Positions 34,065-46,058 of a DNA stretch of 64,000 nt are shown here, one piece after another. Under the pieces are notes generated by a model. It saw only the letters and a list, made by a program, of their open reading frames with translations, was not told the DNA's origin and did not search any database. The translations under genes were made by a program, and so were the position numbers. The first letter of the stretch is position 1. Every line of letters starts with the position of its first letter. This stretch comes from Aphelenchoides besseyi (taxonomy: Eukaryota; Nematoda; Chromadorea; Rhabditida; Aphelenchoididae), in contig JAMPIQ010000003.1 in assembly GCA_024699855.1 (NCBI GenBank), positions 7,998,001 through 8,062,000 of the forward strand, given 5' to 3'.

Positions 34065-35014
34065 TGTCGATTACTTTTATGTCATTGAATATCTTGGGCT
34101 ATGCACTTTTTCTAGTATATCTTTTCGATTTATCAGCATTTGCTTTCTGTAAATTCAGTTTTGTTCTTTCCACTCTTGACTCCCGTCAAATTTCAATGTC
34201 CTCACCGTTTTGGGCTAACGAGCAGTTTTTCAATGTAAATTTCTTTTACCGAAATGTCATTCAAAACGATACGTTCCTTCCCGATTCTCTCGAACAAAGT
34301 CTGTTAGAGTTCTACTAAAACCAATAGTCCATTCGATTTTCTATCTCTAGTCTCATTCTTTATGTGATTACCGCTGTAAAAACCCGAACTTCTTCAAACT
34401 TTGTAGCTTATTTTCACCAATCAAATTGATTTGTTTGTGTACATATTCAAAATGTTTCTGTTATCGTAACTTTAATCATAATAATAAAGAGTTACTTTTT
34501 GAAGAACAAAAATTTATTGTTTGATGTAGTTCAATGAAAGATTGGACACAAATCACTCGCTCTTGAGAGATTAAAGTATCCTGGAACCATGAAGTACTGA
34601 ACTCATTTCTACAAATTTTTAGGTCGAACAGCTGACATTCAATTAAGAGAACAGTATTTTAAGTCGTTACAAATGAGTGTGTTTCATATGGAATTAAAAA
34701 AGAGTAAATCACAGGTGTTATTGAGCAGTTAACAATCTTAACATTTTAATTCATTCGTTAGTCCACTAAGATTCTGAGGAAATGAAAGATTCGTCTTCAA
34801 TGGAAATCTGGTTTATTAGTAAAACAAGTACAAGTTCAAACGTGCGAGATACAATAATTGGGAAATGAGTGATAAAAAAAGGCCGAACTGCTAGCTCGTC
34901 ATTGAAGCCAACAGCCGGACCTTCGTTTTTAGTCCAACTGCTGACTCGTCGTGAAAGTCAACAATCGGACTAAAGTCTGTATGTAGAGGATACAATAATG
35001 AAATGGACGAAAAC
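34065..35014. other. 3' UTR of Gln-rich gene and rDNA downstream flank
   Basis: AATAAAG at about 34484 is a plausible poly(A) signal for the plus-strand gene. The last 170 bp before the 28S end contain an imperfect tandem repeat (see 34845-35010). Confidence 0.5.
34845..35010. repeat. Imperfect tandem repeat just downstream of 28S
   Basis: Two units of about 38 bp share AACTGCT...CTCGTC...AAG(C/T)CAACA..CGGAC (34885-34920 and 34933-34970), and GATACAATAAT plus GAAATG occur on both outer sides (about 34851 and 34990). Position right after the 28S 3' end suggests a pol I termination or spacer element. Confidence 0.55.
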
Positions 35015-35439
35015 AGATTCATCCGATCAAAGGGTAGTCTCAACAGATCGCAGTGTAAAGACTGCTCTGCTGCTTACAACCCCTTGACCAGTAGTCAAGT
35101 CGTATTCAAGCGATCTTGCACCCCGACATTACACCACACAAAGTCGTATGGAATCGACAACCAAGCGGTAGTTAAACCACGAGGCAAGGCCAACTATGGG
35201 GTTTGAGCTACGCCGCACGCGAGTGCAACGCATAAGAGTACCGCCCGACACCGGGGCACGAGAGTATTGTCAACCTGACTAGACGGGCTTCCAACTTAGA
35301 GGCATTCAGTGTGTAATCCCCCAGATGGTAGCGTCGCACCAGCGTCCGATCGGACGAGCGCATAAACCAATTGTCTGAACCTGCTGTTCCTCTCGTACTA
35401 AGCAGGATTACTATTGCAACAACGAATTCGACAGTAGGA

Positions 35440-35486
<47 letters not shown>

Positions 35487-35528
35487 ATTAGTGGGTGAAC
35501 AATCCAACGCTTTGCGCATTCTGCTACG

Positions 35529-35566
<38 letters not shown>

Positions 35567-35589
35567 AACGTCGCTATGGACGCTTGGCT

Positions 35590-35636
<47 letters not shown>

Positions 35637-36005
35637 GTAAACTTTACAAATCAAAAGGATCGATAGGCCACGCTTTCGCGGTCTGTATTCGTACTGGAAA
35701 TCAAGATCAAGTAAGCTTTTGTCCTTTTACTCTACGTAAGGTTTCCGTCCTTACTGAGCTTACCTTAGGACACCTACGTTACTGTTTGATAGATGTACCG
35801 CCCCAGTCAAACTCCCCGCCTGACACTGTCTTCGGCGCGGGTCGTCCGTTCGCACGAACTTAAACACCAAACACAAGCACACCGCGAAGGCGTGCGTTTC
35901 CCGTCTAACCGAATAAGTAAGGAAACGATGAAAGTAGTGGTATTTCATTGGCGTGCCGAAACACTCCCACTTATGCTACACCATGCATGATTCTTCACAA
36001 AGTCA

Positions 36006-36043
<38 letters not shown>

Positions 36044-36050
36044 GTCTTTG

Positions 36051-36090
<40 letters not shown>

Positions 36091-36123
36091 TTAGGGACAG
36101 TGGGAATCTCGTTAATCCATTCG

Positions 36124-36201
<78 letters not shown>

Positions 36202-38306
36202 AATCAAATTTCCTTAATATAACATTCAGAGCACTGGGCAGAAATCAGAGACGGTCAACGTCTTTCGAAGACCATCCGTCTCCTCTGTTTTAATTAGACA
36301 GTCGGATTCCCCGAGTCCGTACCAGTTCTAGATACGCTCGTTAAGCGTCTACCGCAACTCGCCGACAACCGCGAAGCCGTCGGGAGCGAAGCCGAAGCCT
36401 TCCACCGTCGGACCACGCCACTAGCCCACGCGGTCTTGCGACCACGCAGTCACGGACGCATTCCAACGGCCTCACGCAACGACCCGATAGACCCGAGCTC
36501 TAGAGCCAATTCTTTTCCCAAAGTTACGAATCTAATTTGCCGACTTCCCTTATCTACATTATTCTATCAACTAGAGGCTGTTCACCTTGGAGACCTGCTG
36601 CGGATATTGGTACGAACGAGCGAGAAATTCATCGAGCCTCCCCTGCCTTTTCACGGACCACATGAAGCACTCGGAATGGCGCCGTAACCGCGCCACTCTA
36701 CAACCCCAACAACCATATCTCCGGATGAACCGATTCCATGGTCACGCGAGTTTAAACCAGAAAAGAGATCTCTGGTCCGGGCCTCATGCAGCGTCGACAG
36801 GTTCGTTTGCGTTGCCGCGCTCGTCGACGCCGAAGCGACGACATCTCCTCGTCTCGATGCGGGAATATTAACCCGCTTCCCTTTCGGCACACACGCGACG
36901 CAATCCACAAGTGGAAGTTGAACGTCGCCACTTCAAAACCAGCCTTAGCCTGTGCCTTAGGATCGATTAACCCACGTACAATCACTGTGCACGCGGAACC
37001 CTTCTCCACTTCAGTCTTCAAGGATCTCACTTGAATATTTGCTACTACAACCAAGATCTGCACTCGTGACGGCTCCAGTCGAGCTCACGCTCCGCACCTT
37101 CGACGCCATCACGACAACCTTCCTACTCGTTGAGAGATTGGGCACCATCTCAAACAACGGCCGAGTATAGGTCCTCCGCTCCAGCGCCATCCATTTTCAG
37201 GGCTAGTTGCTTCGGCAGGTGGGTTGTTACACATTCCTTAGCGGTTTCCGACTTCCATGGCCACCGTCCTGCTGTCTATAGCAACCAACACCTTTTATGG
37301 GGTCTAATGAGCGGAGAGTCTGGCACCTTAACTCGGCGTTTGGTTCATCCCACATCGCCAGTTCTGCTTACCAAAAATGGCCCACTTGGAGCACATGCAA
37401 TCAAAGTCGCGTGTTCAAATCGAGAAACACCGACATCATAACCATTTAGAGTATGAGAATAGTTTGAGAATAATACATCCCAATGACTCTAATCGTTCGC
37501 TTTACCGAGTATATCTGCTTCGATTGTGCACCAGCTATCCTGAGGGAAACTTCGGAAGGAACCAGCTACTAGATGGTTCGATTAGTCTTGCGCCCCTATA
37601 CCCAAATCAGACGATCGATTTGCACGTCAGAACCGCTTCGGACTTCCACCAGAGTTTCCTCTGGCTTCATCCTGTTCGGGCATAGTTCACCATCTTTCGG
37701 GTCTCAAAGCGTACGCTCAACCTCCGCAACAGAACAAGTCCTAGTCACGGGGCGATGTTGCGCGCCGGACGTCGAAACGCCCAACGCTCACATCGTCGAC
37801 ATCCAATGTCTCACTTTCATTACGCCTTTGAGTTTCGCAGCTCAATGACTCGCGTACACCTTAAACTCCTTGGTCCGTGTTTCAAGACGGGTCGAATGGG
37901 TGACCGACTATACACCGAGTCGAGTGCCGGGGCAACGAACGCCGATCGTAGGCCGCGGAAACGGAAGACACATGTGCCATCCGCAATCACAACTCACAAC
38001 CGACGCCCATCGCGAATTCACCCGCACTCCACAACAGCGAGCCAACATCACCTGCTATCCGAACGCACAGGATTCTCGAGTCCGAAAACCCGAGTCCTCT
38101 ATACGCCCTTCCGGCAGCGACATCGACCCACTCGGCGCACTCCGCACGCAAATGCATCCAACGAACACAACAACAACACTCCTAGACAACCTTGCGGAAT
38201 GTCGTCGAAGCGATTGCAGTGTCGCGGGATTGAATACGCACAAGATACGTCAGCTCCATTCGCTTCCATTATATCGGTTTCACGTTCTCTTGCACTCTCT
38301 TTTCAA

Positions 38307-38339
<33 letters not shown>

Positions 38340-38690
38340 TGCTATCGGTCTCGTGGTCGTATTTAGCCTTAGGTGAAGTTTACCACCCGCTTTGGGCTGC
38401 GTTTCCAAACAACCCGACTCCCAGAGAAACGAATTCGTCGACGCCGTTCGGCCGTACTGGTGTGAAACCATCTGTGCAGCCGCTTTCCAGCGAAACTTGG
38501 ACCAAACACACGCCGACGATGCTCGCTCTCCAAACGCTACACCGACACTCGTCCGTCAGAACGAGCGTCTTAAGCGCTGGGCTAGTCCCTTTTCACTCGC
38601 AGTTACTGGGGGAATCCTTGTTAGTTTCTTTTCCTCTGCTTACTGATATGCTTAAGTTCAGCAGGTGGTCATACGCAACTCAGGTGGATT
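35015..38690 (-). rRNA. 28S (large-subunit) ribosomal RNA
   Basis: Read on the minus strand, the 5' end carries the universal CCTGCTGAACTTAAGCATAT block (about 38650-38675) and the 3' region carries GCGATCTGTTGAGA (about 35040-35055) near the end. Internal conserved blocks such as the one complementary to TGAGGGAAACTTCGG (about 37542) and TGTACCGCCCCAGTCAAACT (about 35792, as complement) are in the right order. About 3.68 kb, normal. Ends are set by conserved motifs and are good to about 20-30 bp. Confidence 0.93.
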
Positions 38691-39003
38691 TCAACCAATC
38701 AAATGGTCAGTGTCATCAATCGCACTGCCGACATCCGAACAACAACTCGCAAAGACCTTCTCAATAACAGCCAAGCATCTCAATTGTGGAATCAAGTCAC
38801 TCAAAGCCGTACAGATCGAAAGCCAATCGAATCATGTTCCTTGCACATGGACATCGTTCGAACAGTACTAACAACGTAATCACAGGCCTACTCCGAAGAA
38901 TACGCCACCAAAGCGAACACGTCAACTGCATTCCGTGGGGAAGAGTCGACGATTCGATGGCGAAAACCATTACACAATGCATTTGGCTTCCCTTTCCATG
39001 AAA
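38691..39003 (-). other. Internal transcribed spacer 2
   Basis: Non-conserved sequence between the 5.8S 3' end and the 28S 5' end, about 310 bp. Removed during rRNA processing. Confidence 0.7.
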
Positions 39004-39158
39004 ACACCCTGAGCTGCGTATGTCGAAGGGCAGAACCCGACGACGCAATATGCAATCGAAAACAAGGCACTCGTAATATCTGTAATTCGTGCTTATTAAC
39101 GCAATTCACTGCGTTCTTCATCGACCCACGAGCCAAGTGATTCACCGACATAACTTGC
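39004..39158 (-). rRNA. 5.8S ribosomal RNA
   Basis: On the minus strand: GTCGGTGAATCACTTGGCTC, then GTGGGTCGATGAAGAACGCA and the CGAATTACAGATATTACGAG segment, the standard 5.8S core. Its position between 18S and 28S fits. Ends approximate. Confidence 0.9.
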
Positions 39159-39442
39159 TCGATTAGTTGGCATTGAATGAATTGAAAATGGGTTGTTGGT
39201 TCTGGGTGCCCGACCGGGTCATCAACTCTAACACCGCCGAAGCGGTGTCTACTATTGGACATCGTCGCAGCCACGGACGTGGAACACAACTGCTCAATCC
39301 AACATAGAGGCCCAGAGAAGCCGTTTGTGAAAAACTGAAATCTCATTGAAGAGACCAGCGATCGGGAAATACCGAGTGCTTCACGACGACCGTCGAATAT
39401 CCGCACCACGGCACTCCCAACTCGATTGTTTGCTTCGATACC
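39159..39442 (-). other. Internal transcribed spacer 1
   Basis: About 280 bp between 18S and 5.8S on the same transcript; no conserved sequence. Confidence 0.7.
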
Positions 39443-39589
39443 TGATCTTGCAGCAGGTTCACCTACTGCAACCTTGTTACGACTTTTCCCCGGTTCAAGC
39501 CGTTGCGATTAAGCCACTTTCCAGCAAACGACATGCCGAAACATGAGCGAACGCCGGTCCGTGGATTTCTCGAAACAACTCAGTCCCGG

Positions 39590-39626
<37 letters not shown>

Positions 39627-40066
39627 ATCAATGCGAGTTGATGACTCGCATTTACTTGGAATTCCTCGTTCATGAGTGAAAATTTCAACACTCAATTCCA
39701 GCCATAATAATATCTCAACTGTTTGCCATCTCCTCTCGGAGTAGGACAATCACGCTGATACCACCATTGTAGCACGCGTGCGGCCCCGAACATCTAAGGG
39801 CATCACAGACCTGTTATTGCGCCATTTCTTGGGCTAAGAACCACGAATCCCGCTAAGAAATGATCGTCGACAAACGAATCAATCGACGCACTAGTTAGCA
39901 GTCGGCGTCTCGCTCGTTATCGCAATAAAGCAGACACTTCGTTAGCACGAACTAAGAACGGCCATGCACCACCATCCACCGAATCATGAAAGAGCTATCG
40001 GTCTGTCAATCCTCACGATGTGCTGGCCGGGTGAGGTTTCCCGTGTTGAGTCAAATTAAGCCGCAA

Positions 40067-40113
<47 letters not shown>

Positions 40114-41208
40114 TTTGCAACCATACTTCCCCCGGAACCGAAAGACTTTCGTTTCCGGAAACCCGCTCGCTTATGAACTCGAATCCACAAGCGAATTGGT
40201 AGTTGGCATCATTTACGGTCAGAACTAGGGCGGTATCTAATCGCCTTCGAACCTCTGACTTTCGTTCTTGATTAATGAAAAACACTCTTGGCAAATGCCT
40301 TCGCTTTAGTGCGTCTCGCTACGGTCCTCGAAATTTCACCTCTCGCGCAGCGATACGAATGCCCCCGGCTGTTCCTGTTAACCATTGTTTCAGCCGACAA
40401 AACCAATAAAACTCGGCCGCAACCTTGTTCCATTATTCCATGCACCGGTATTCAGTCGTAAGACCCGCCTTGAGCACTTAAGCCGTTCAAAGTAATCCTG
40501 CGCATCACCGACCCGAAGGCCCGAAAACGCGCAAAATACCGCCCACGAGTGACGCCCGTTAAGACGCACCCCGAACGGTTCAACAATCCAACTATGAACT
40601 TTTTAACCGCAACAATAATTCTATGTATTACGAGAGCTGGAATTACCGCGGCTGCTGGCACCAGACTTGCCCTCTCGTAGATACTCGTTAAATTGTCTAC
40701 ATTGTACCCATTCCAATGTCCGACCTCAGAGAGAACGGACTCGTTATTTCTCGTCACTACCTCATCGTATTGATATTGGGTAATTTTCGCGCCTGCTGCT
40801 ATCCTTAGACATATTCGCCGTTTTTAAGGCGGATTCTCCGGAGTCAAACCCTGATTCTCCGTTACCCGTTAGAACCATGGCAGTCCAATACACTGCCAAC
40901 CAGTTGATAGGGCAGATACTCGAATGAAACTTCGCCGACACAAGATCGTGCGATACGCAGTATTATCCAGAGTTAGCAAAAGGACTAACGAATAGTTTTG
41001 CTCCAATAATAGCACTGCAACCCGAAGGCCGCAGCTGTTCGCATGTATTGGCTCCAGAATTACCGCAGTTATCCATTTAAGTCATAGAACAAGTAGATTA
41101 TATCTGTTGTAATGAGCCGTTCGCAGTTTCGCTTTATAACGCTCTACTTACACATGCATGGCTAAATCTTTGAAAGAAACACATCAGTTCAGCCAGGATC
41201 AACCAGAT
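39443..41208 (-). rRNA. 18S (small-subunit) ribosomal RNA
   Basis: The minus strand opens TCTGGTTGATCCTGGC and ends with GTGAACCTGCTGCAAGATCA. Universal blocks are present: CAGCAGCCGCGGTAATTCC, GAAACTTAAAGGAATTGACG, GTACACACCGCCCGTCG and GTAACAAGGTTGCAGTAGGT. Length about 1766 bp. The first 150 bp and the variable loops differ from what I remember of C. elegans, so it is the best marker here for placing the species. Confidence 0.95.
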
Positions 41209-43200
41209 TAGTGGGTTCGCCATTCGAAAATGTGCTCACTCACCGCGACTCCTCGAATGCACTCGATTCGTCGCCTCTGCTCACCGGGAGTCCGAATTGC
41301 TCGGCTCCCACAATCAACACCATCGCACTGCAAGAGATCCCTGGTCGTTCGCACGACACTCGTCTCACTGCTTTCTCTCGAAACCGAGCACCCACCGCTA
41401 GGCGGGCGCTCGTTCGTCTTTTCACTCACAACCGCCGTGAATTCGAATAAAACCATCTTTCGACCGTGGAGCGCACCAGTCGACAGCGCCGAAGAGCTCT
41501 GGACACTCGAAAGCATCGCTCATCGACTGACTGCCAACCGGCACGCAGCATTCAACGGGACCTCTCAGCAAACGCCGATTCTTCCCTTCCCCTACGAAAT
41601 TGGAAAGATCTTCTCGCCCGTCAAATAACCGAACAGCGTGCGCCTTTTTTCCGCCCGCCAGCGGGGCGCTCAAATTCGAATGCGTTTCGGATCGATAGCT
41701 TCCGATTCTCGTCCACTTTGCAACTCAGATTGTTCTCCATCAAAAGACCTTCAAAATGAACCCTCACTCGACTATAAAAAACCAAAATTAACATCTCACC
41801 CGCCTTTCAACTTTAAAGCGCTTCCTTCATTTCGTGCATTTCATTTTGACTCTTCGTGACCACGAGACTTCTTGCTGCCTAAATTTTGTTCATTTTGATA
41901 GTCTTTTTTGTGCAGTTTACTCACCAAACTTGAATCACTTTCAACGTCCGCTCATTTCAAACTGAAAGACGACATTCAAACTCACACTCCAATTTCAATG
42001 TCCAATTCCAGTCTACAACCTCAATTCCCAATTTCTAAACCACCTTTTAGTCAATCAACACCCGTGATTCAGTCGACTGATTGAAACTGACGCTCTTTAT
42101 TCCCGGCAACTACTCGCTCACTCGCTTCCGCAAACGAGCTTTTTTCCTTCCCACAAACGAGCGCTCTCCATTCTCGCAAACAAGTGCTGACCCGATTCCT
42201 GTCAACGAGCTCCTTTTCGACACTCGTTTCTGAGAGAGTAGTCTCCAACTTTGGTGAGAACACTGATGGAACGGCACGGCGAATGAATCTGAAACACAAA
42301 TCAATCCGATCGCAAAAACAACCACCACTCGCAACTTCCAAACAAGTCGAAATTAGAATTGAAACCAAAATGATTATGCATTTCAATTTAATTCAAAATC
42401 TTATTCACACGCTTCTCATCTAAATACGTTGACTGTTCGTTATCTTTACGATCCCCAATCTCCATTCCGCTTGTCCGTCTGTTCGTCATCGAATGCAGAT
42501 TTTGTGTTGGAAAAATGAGTCGGATGTTCATTTTCGGATGACTGGAAATGAGATTGAGTGGATCGGTTGAAAATGGGAGTTTGTTTCGTTTGCAAATTTG
42601 TTTAAAAGTGGTCAGTCAGTTTTCTTCCATTCATTTCGGAATTCAACGCTGGTTGTGAGGTCGATTAATTGAACTTGCGATCTTTTCAAGTTCGGATTCG
42701 CTGAACTCGATTAATCTCTGGGACAAGAATGTATTCTGTCGCATCATGGTGACGGCAATTAACGTAATTGAATTGAAACGGCTTCGGTAAATGCTAAATG
42801 GCTTTATGTTCAATAGAATCGCAATCAAACAATGGAACTTGACAAATCGGAACTGACAAAACTCAATTTCCTTTCTGAGTTCTTGTTTATGGATTTCCAT
42901 TTCATCTGAAGAAGTCGAACAGATTGAAGAGTCACTTATTGCTTCAATTTTGTTGGCTTAGTGTTGATTCAAGTTGTGGGTTTTTGTGAACGAATACTTC
43001 ATTTAGATAAGAATGGTTGCGATTATTGGAAGTCGAAGTGATTTCATTTATTTAGAGTCGACCAGATGAATGTTAAGATGATCGAATAGTTAGAACTGAA
43101 AGTACGGAACAATCTCTTACATGTGAATTCCTACAGGTTTGTACGAATACGTTCAGAGTTGTGATTTCATTTTGATCTTGTGTAATTTGTTGAGTCGAAA
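41209..43200 (-). other. rDNA 5' external spacer and upstream region
   Basis: Upstream of the 18S on its transcript strand. 41209-41880 is CG-rich and likely external transcribed spacer. From 42110 to 42235 a short motif, CAAACGAG or a near variant followed by CT-rich sequence, recurs about four times at 26-30 bp spacing, like degenerate spacer repeats. No convincing gene, though a minus frame at 42069-42386 begins with a hydrophobic stretch. Confidence 0.5.
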
Positions 43201-43215
43201 TGATTTCAGAGATTG

Positions 43216-43644
43216 ATGCGCAGTGATGATGGCAGTGGAGACAGAAATGCCTCCGGGCTAACGGTGGAAATAGCGCGAAACATGAGTAGAGGATCGGGCG
43301 AAGAGATTTTGTGGGATAAAGGCGGCGATCCCATCGGGGTTTTCGTTTGTTGCTGCGCGCAGGTAAGACGATCGAATGTCGTTTTCTTTGGTCGTCGCCA
43401 CTTCGGTGGCGTTGATCCCTACTCGGTATGCACCGAAACCGCCGTATATCTGCGAGTGTTAAGGGACCGCTGGTGTCGCAGAGGAGATCTTCGGATCACC
43501 TGCCGGCGGTTCTTGAGCACTCACAGGGCCAAGACAAATACTCTTAGTTCTGACTGCGCCAGACGGAATTTTTACGAGTTCCCAATACTGAGAACATACA
43601 AATTTGATTCCAAAAGCAAAACAAGAAGAATGCTTGGAGTGTAG
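43216..43644 (+). CDS. Possible small gene in a GC-rich patch
   Basis: The ATG follows an acceptor-like TTTCAG at about 43204-43209. The first 50 residues are MRSDDGSGDRNASGLTVEIA then SRGSGEEILWDKGGDPIGVF and VCCCAQ, ending at a good donor (GTAAGA at about 43363). Read through without splicing the frame continues for 143 codons, but the later part is Arg/Cys-rich and less protein-like. No homologue recognised. The patch 43210-43580 is visibly more GC-rich than its surroundings. Confidence 0.3.
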   Translation: MRSDDGSGDRNASGLTVEIARNMSRGSGEEILWDKGGDPIGVFVCCCAQVRRSNVVFFGRRHFGGVDPYSVCTETAVYLRVLRDRWCRRGDLRITCRRFLSTHRAKTNTLSSDCARRNFYEFPILRTYKFDSKSKTRRMLGV

Positions 43645-43912
43645 TGGGTAAGAAATTACACGATCAAACGAATCGGTTTGTTGAAGTGGTTTCGAACACT
43701 AGAGCACTGGTCTTCATAATTCAACATCAACATGCACTGCAATCAACAGATGAACTTGGAACTTGTCGAGCTGAAATGCACACCATCCTGCCAGATTAAG
43801 AATTTGCAATGAAAAGTTCAATGCAACGTCAATTGAAGTGCAAATGAACCGAACAAAGACACAAAGTATTCAACTACAGTTTATTTCCTAAAGAACAAGT
43901 ACAACTATTGAG

Positions 43913-44665
43913 TTAAAGCATGATTGCTTTTGGATCCTCTTCTGCGCCTTGTTGTTGGTTGTTGTCCGGCACATGGTTGTCGTTGATGATCCAGAACCCA
44001 TGGCGCTGAAAAAGGCCGATTAGTTCAACTGACAAGTTCCATGTCCCTGATAGAGTTCAACATTTGGACTTCTACCTCTTTGGTGTCGAAAGACAGTGCT
44101 CTTGTTACCGCAGATCGAAGTCGACAGATTCGAATCATCAATCTGCAGTAACAAGAGCGGATGCCTCGATCAACAGATGCAAAAGTCAACAGCTTACCTT
44201 CGACTTGAGTTTTCCATCATCCTCGACGTCTTCCTTTGAAACGGGACGATAGTGTCCCAACGGAACGAGAACGAGGAATGTCGATGACCGTTGACGTTGA
44301 ATTCGCCGAAAGAATCTGCAGAGTACGAAAACTGCACGTTGATGTCGCAACTGCCGATGGATAAGACGAATCTAAAAACAAGGCACAATAAGAAACGAAG
44401 GCTTCCATTTACGTTTGTGAAATGGCCGGGTTCTCGTGGACTGTGAACGTGAGGTCCAACTCCTTCTTCTTGACGTACATATTAACGGTGCTCGTGCTCC
44501 CCACTCAAACCCTTGTATTTCCTGAAAGAACTGAATGACAAGATCAATCGGTTCCAGAACTCACACGTCGTTTCCATCGGCGCTGAAGTCCGATGAAGCG
44601 CAGCGTGTGAACTGGAGAATCAGCAGCGACCAAATGAAGACATTGAAGATGCCACGGAAAGACAT
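43913..44665 (-). CDS. Putative secreted protein, module 1 (frame uncertain)
   Basis: The first exon encodes a signal peptide (MSFRGIFNVFIWSLLILQFT, then RCASSDFSADGND). Further exon-like segments include YVKKKELDLTFTVHENPAIS joined canonically (intron about 44345-44414) to FVLSIGSCDINVQFSYSAD, and a terminal exon ending NQQQGAEEDPKAIML. The joins around exon 2 need a shift of one frame, so either an exon border is misplaced or the copy is damaged. A related, more decayed module lies at 52690-54020. The third intron contains the hairpin at 44098-44158. Family not recognised. Confidence 0.4.
44098..44158. repeat. 18-bp inverted repeat (hairpin H1)
   Basis: Arms 44098-44115 and 44141-44158 pair over 18 bp with one mismatch: GCTCTTGTTACCGCAGAT against the reverse complement GCTCTTGTTACTGCAGAT. 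The loop is about 25 nt. A second copy at 52805-52869 keeps the pairing with changed bases. Confidence 0.75.
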
Positions 44666-44799
44666 CACACGAAGAGCGGAAAGAACAACAAGAAAACGAC
44701 TGAACAGGACGAGAAGAACGAAAGAAGGTGACGATTCCAAGGATTTTGATCCTGAGATCGACTTGTGAGTAAGCAAATTGGTCAGAAATTAACATTAAA

Positions 44800-45084
44800 A
44801 TCACTAATTATGCGAAACTTCTAAGCACATTAGCGATTCTTGTTTCGTATTTGTGGATTTGTATCCGACTGTCTATCGTATCTGTAGAAGCTCTAAAGCT
44901 CAATGCAGGCATTTGACCAACTTCCGAAATACCGCGCTTCCAATCACTCAATTGTTAGTGTCCGCCGCTTTTCCACAGTTGTGGTCACAATCTAAACTTC
45001 TGATTCTATGACAGAGAAATGTCAAGTCGTTTGTATTTGAAATCATATTCGATAATTTCACTGTTTAGTGTTTTCGAGAACTTG
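44800..45084. repeat. Conserved upstream flank of module 1
   Basis: Matches 53975-54165 with scattered changes: AGTAAGCAAATTG-TCAGAAA, ATCACTAATTATGC-AAA and GTAGAAGCTCTAAAGCTC are shared. Being upstream of the signal-peptide exon, it may hold its promoter. No gene seen. Confidence 0.6.
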
Positions 45085-45541
45085 CATTGACTATAGCTCG
45101 GGAACCAGTGACTCTAAAAGCGTGTGATTAACAGGACAAAAACAACCACTCATGAACTCTAAACCCTGTGAATATCGGCGTATTCCAATCAGCCAACAAG
45201 CTAAAATACACAACACCCCCCATTCCCTTTTATGACATGTCCATCGCGCAAATCGATGTAGCTTAGAGATTCTGGCAACAGTCATTGTTTATATTGTGTT
45301 AGTAGAAAGCTTGAAAGTCTGGCTATTGATTGTGCGTAAACTTGTAGACACCGGATAACTGAGAGAAAAATGAGAGGTCTTCAAAACCAAACAATCTGTC
45401 GAAAATCGTCCAAAATTGCAAAAGTTTGTGCAGCTCTTACCATGGATGATGGTGAGCTCTTATTTGGCACTCTCATTGACAAGGTTGAGAATTTATAATT
45501 CCGAAAGTTTGGAGACCTGAAGTTGATCGAGAACAGAATTG
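45085..45541. repeat. Repeat R1, copy 1
   Basis: About 457 bp almost identical to 47367-47823 and partly to 54306-54512. A 64-codon minus-strand frame in copy 1 is broken by a stop in copy 2, so coding is unlikely. On the minus strand a donor-like GTAAGAG (at 45440) is followed about 20 nt later by an AATTTTGGA motif, similar to the donor plus Sm site of spliced-leader RNAs. Confidence 0.7.
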
Positions 45542-46058
45542 GAATCAAAAGACACATTAAAAATGGCTAAAATCCAAACCTTCAAAAATGAACTTTACCA
45601 ACCATAGAAATTGATTATGATAAACGAAATAACAATATACACTATTAAACTCAAAACCCTGTGAATATCAGCCAAACGTAATCAGCTGGAATCAAGCTAT
45701 GGAAGTTGACGATTTTACTTGTGAACAGTCGATCTGATTGTTTTGACAGAAATCGGTCTGTCGCTGGAAACAGTTCGAGTTTCTAGTTTATGAATTGGAC
45801 TCATAAACATGATTAGTGATTTCATTTGAACTCATTGTCTAATGTTACTGTTTTGACATTTAGCTTGGAACTCACAACTTCCAAGTTAAAACGAGGTTCT
45901 GAATGCAATCCACTCTGTTGTCGTTTCAAATAACCATGAGATTTTCAATTGATTAATGGAGTGGAATATTAAGAACACGTTGAAACCTGTGATCGAGGCC
46001 AAGTGAACCTTTCAGCTGTTAGTTGCTATCAGACTTCCATTCTCCTCTATTCCAATGT
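45542..46058. other. No gene seen; short R1 remnant
   Basis: A fragment around 45651-45700 repeats the R1 phrase AAACCCTGTGAATATC and AATCAGC. Otherwise nothing recognised up to the 5S gene. Confidence 0.4.

Noticed and set aside
35495..38767. Many open reading frames over 60 codons on both strands
   Set aside because: They lie in 28S rRNA, which is conserved as RNA; none has a protein-like pattern.
38797..41759. Open frames across 18S, ITS and external spacer
   Set aside because: rRNA and spacer shadows; GC-rich sequence lowers stop frequency.
42069..42386. Minus-strand frame beginning with a hydrophobic signal-like stretch
   Set aside because: Lies over degenerate rDNA spacer repeats; the rest is not protein-like.
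45091..45285. 64-codon minus-strand frame in R1
   Set aside because: The second R1 copy has an in-frame stop, and the third copy diverges, so coding is not conserved.
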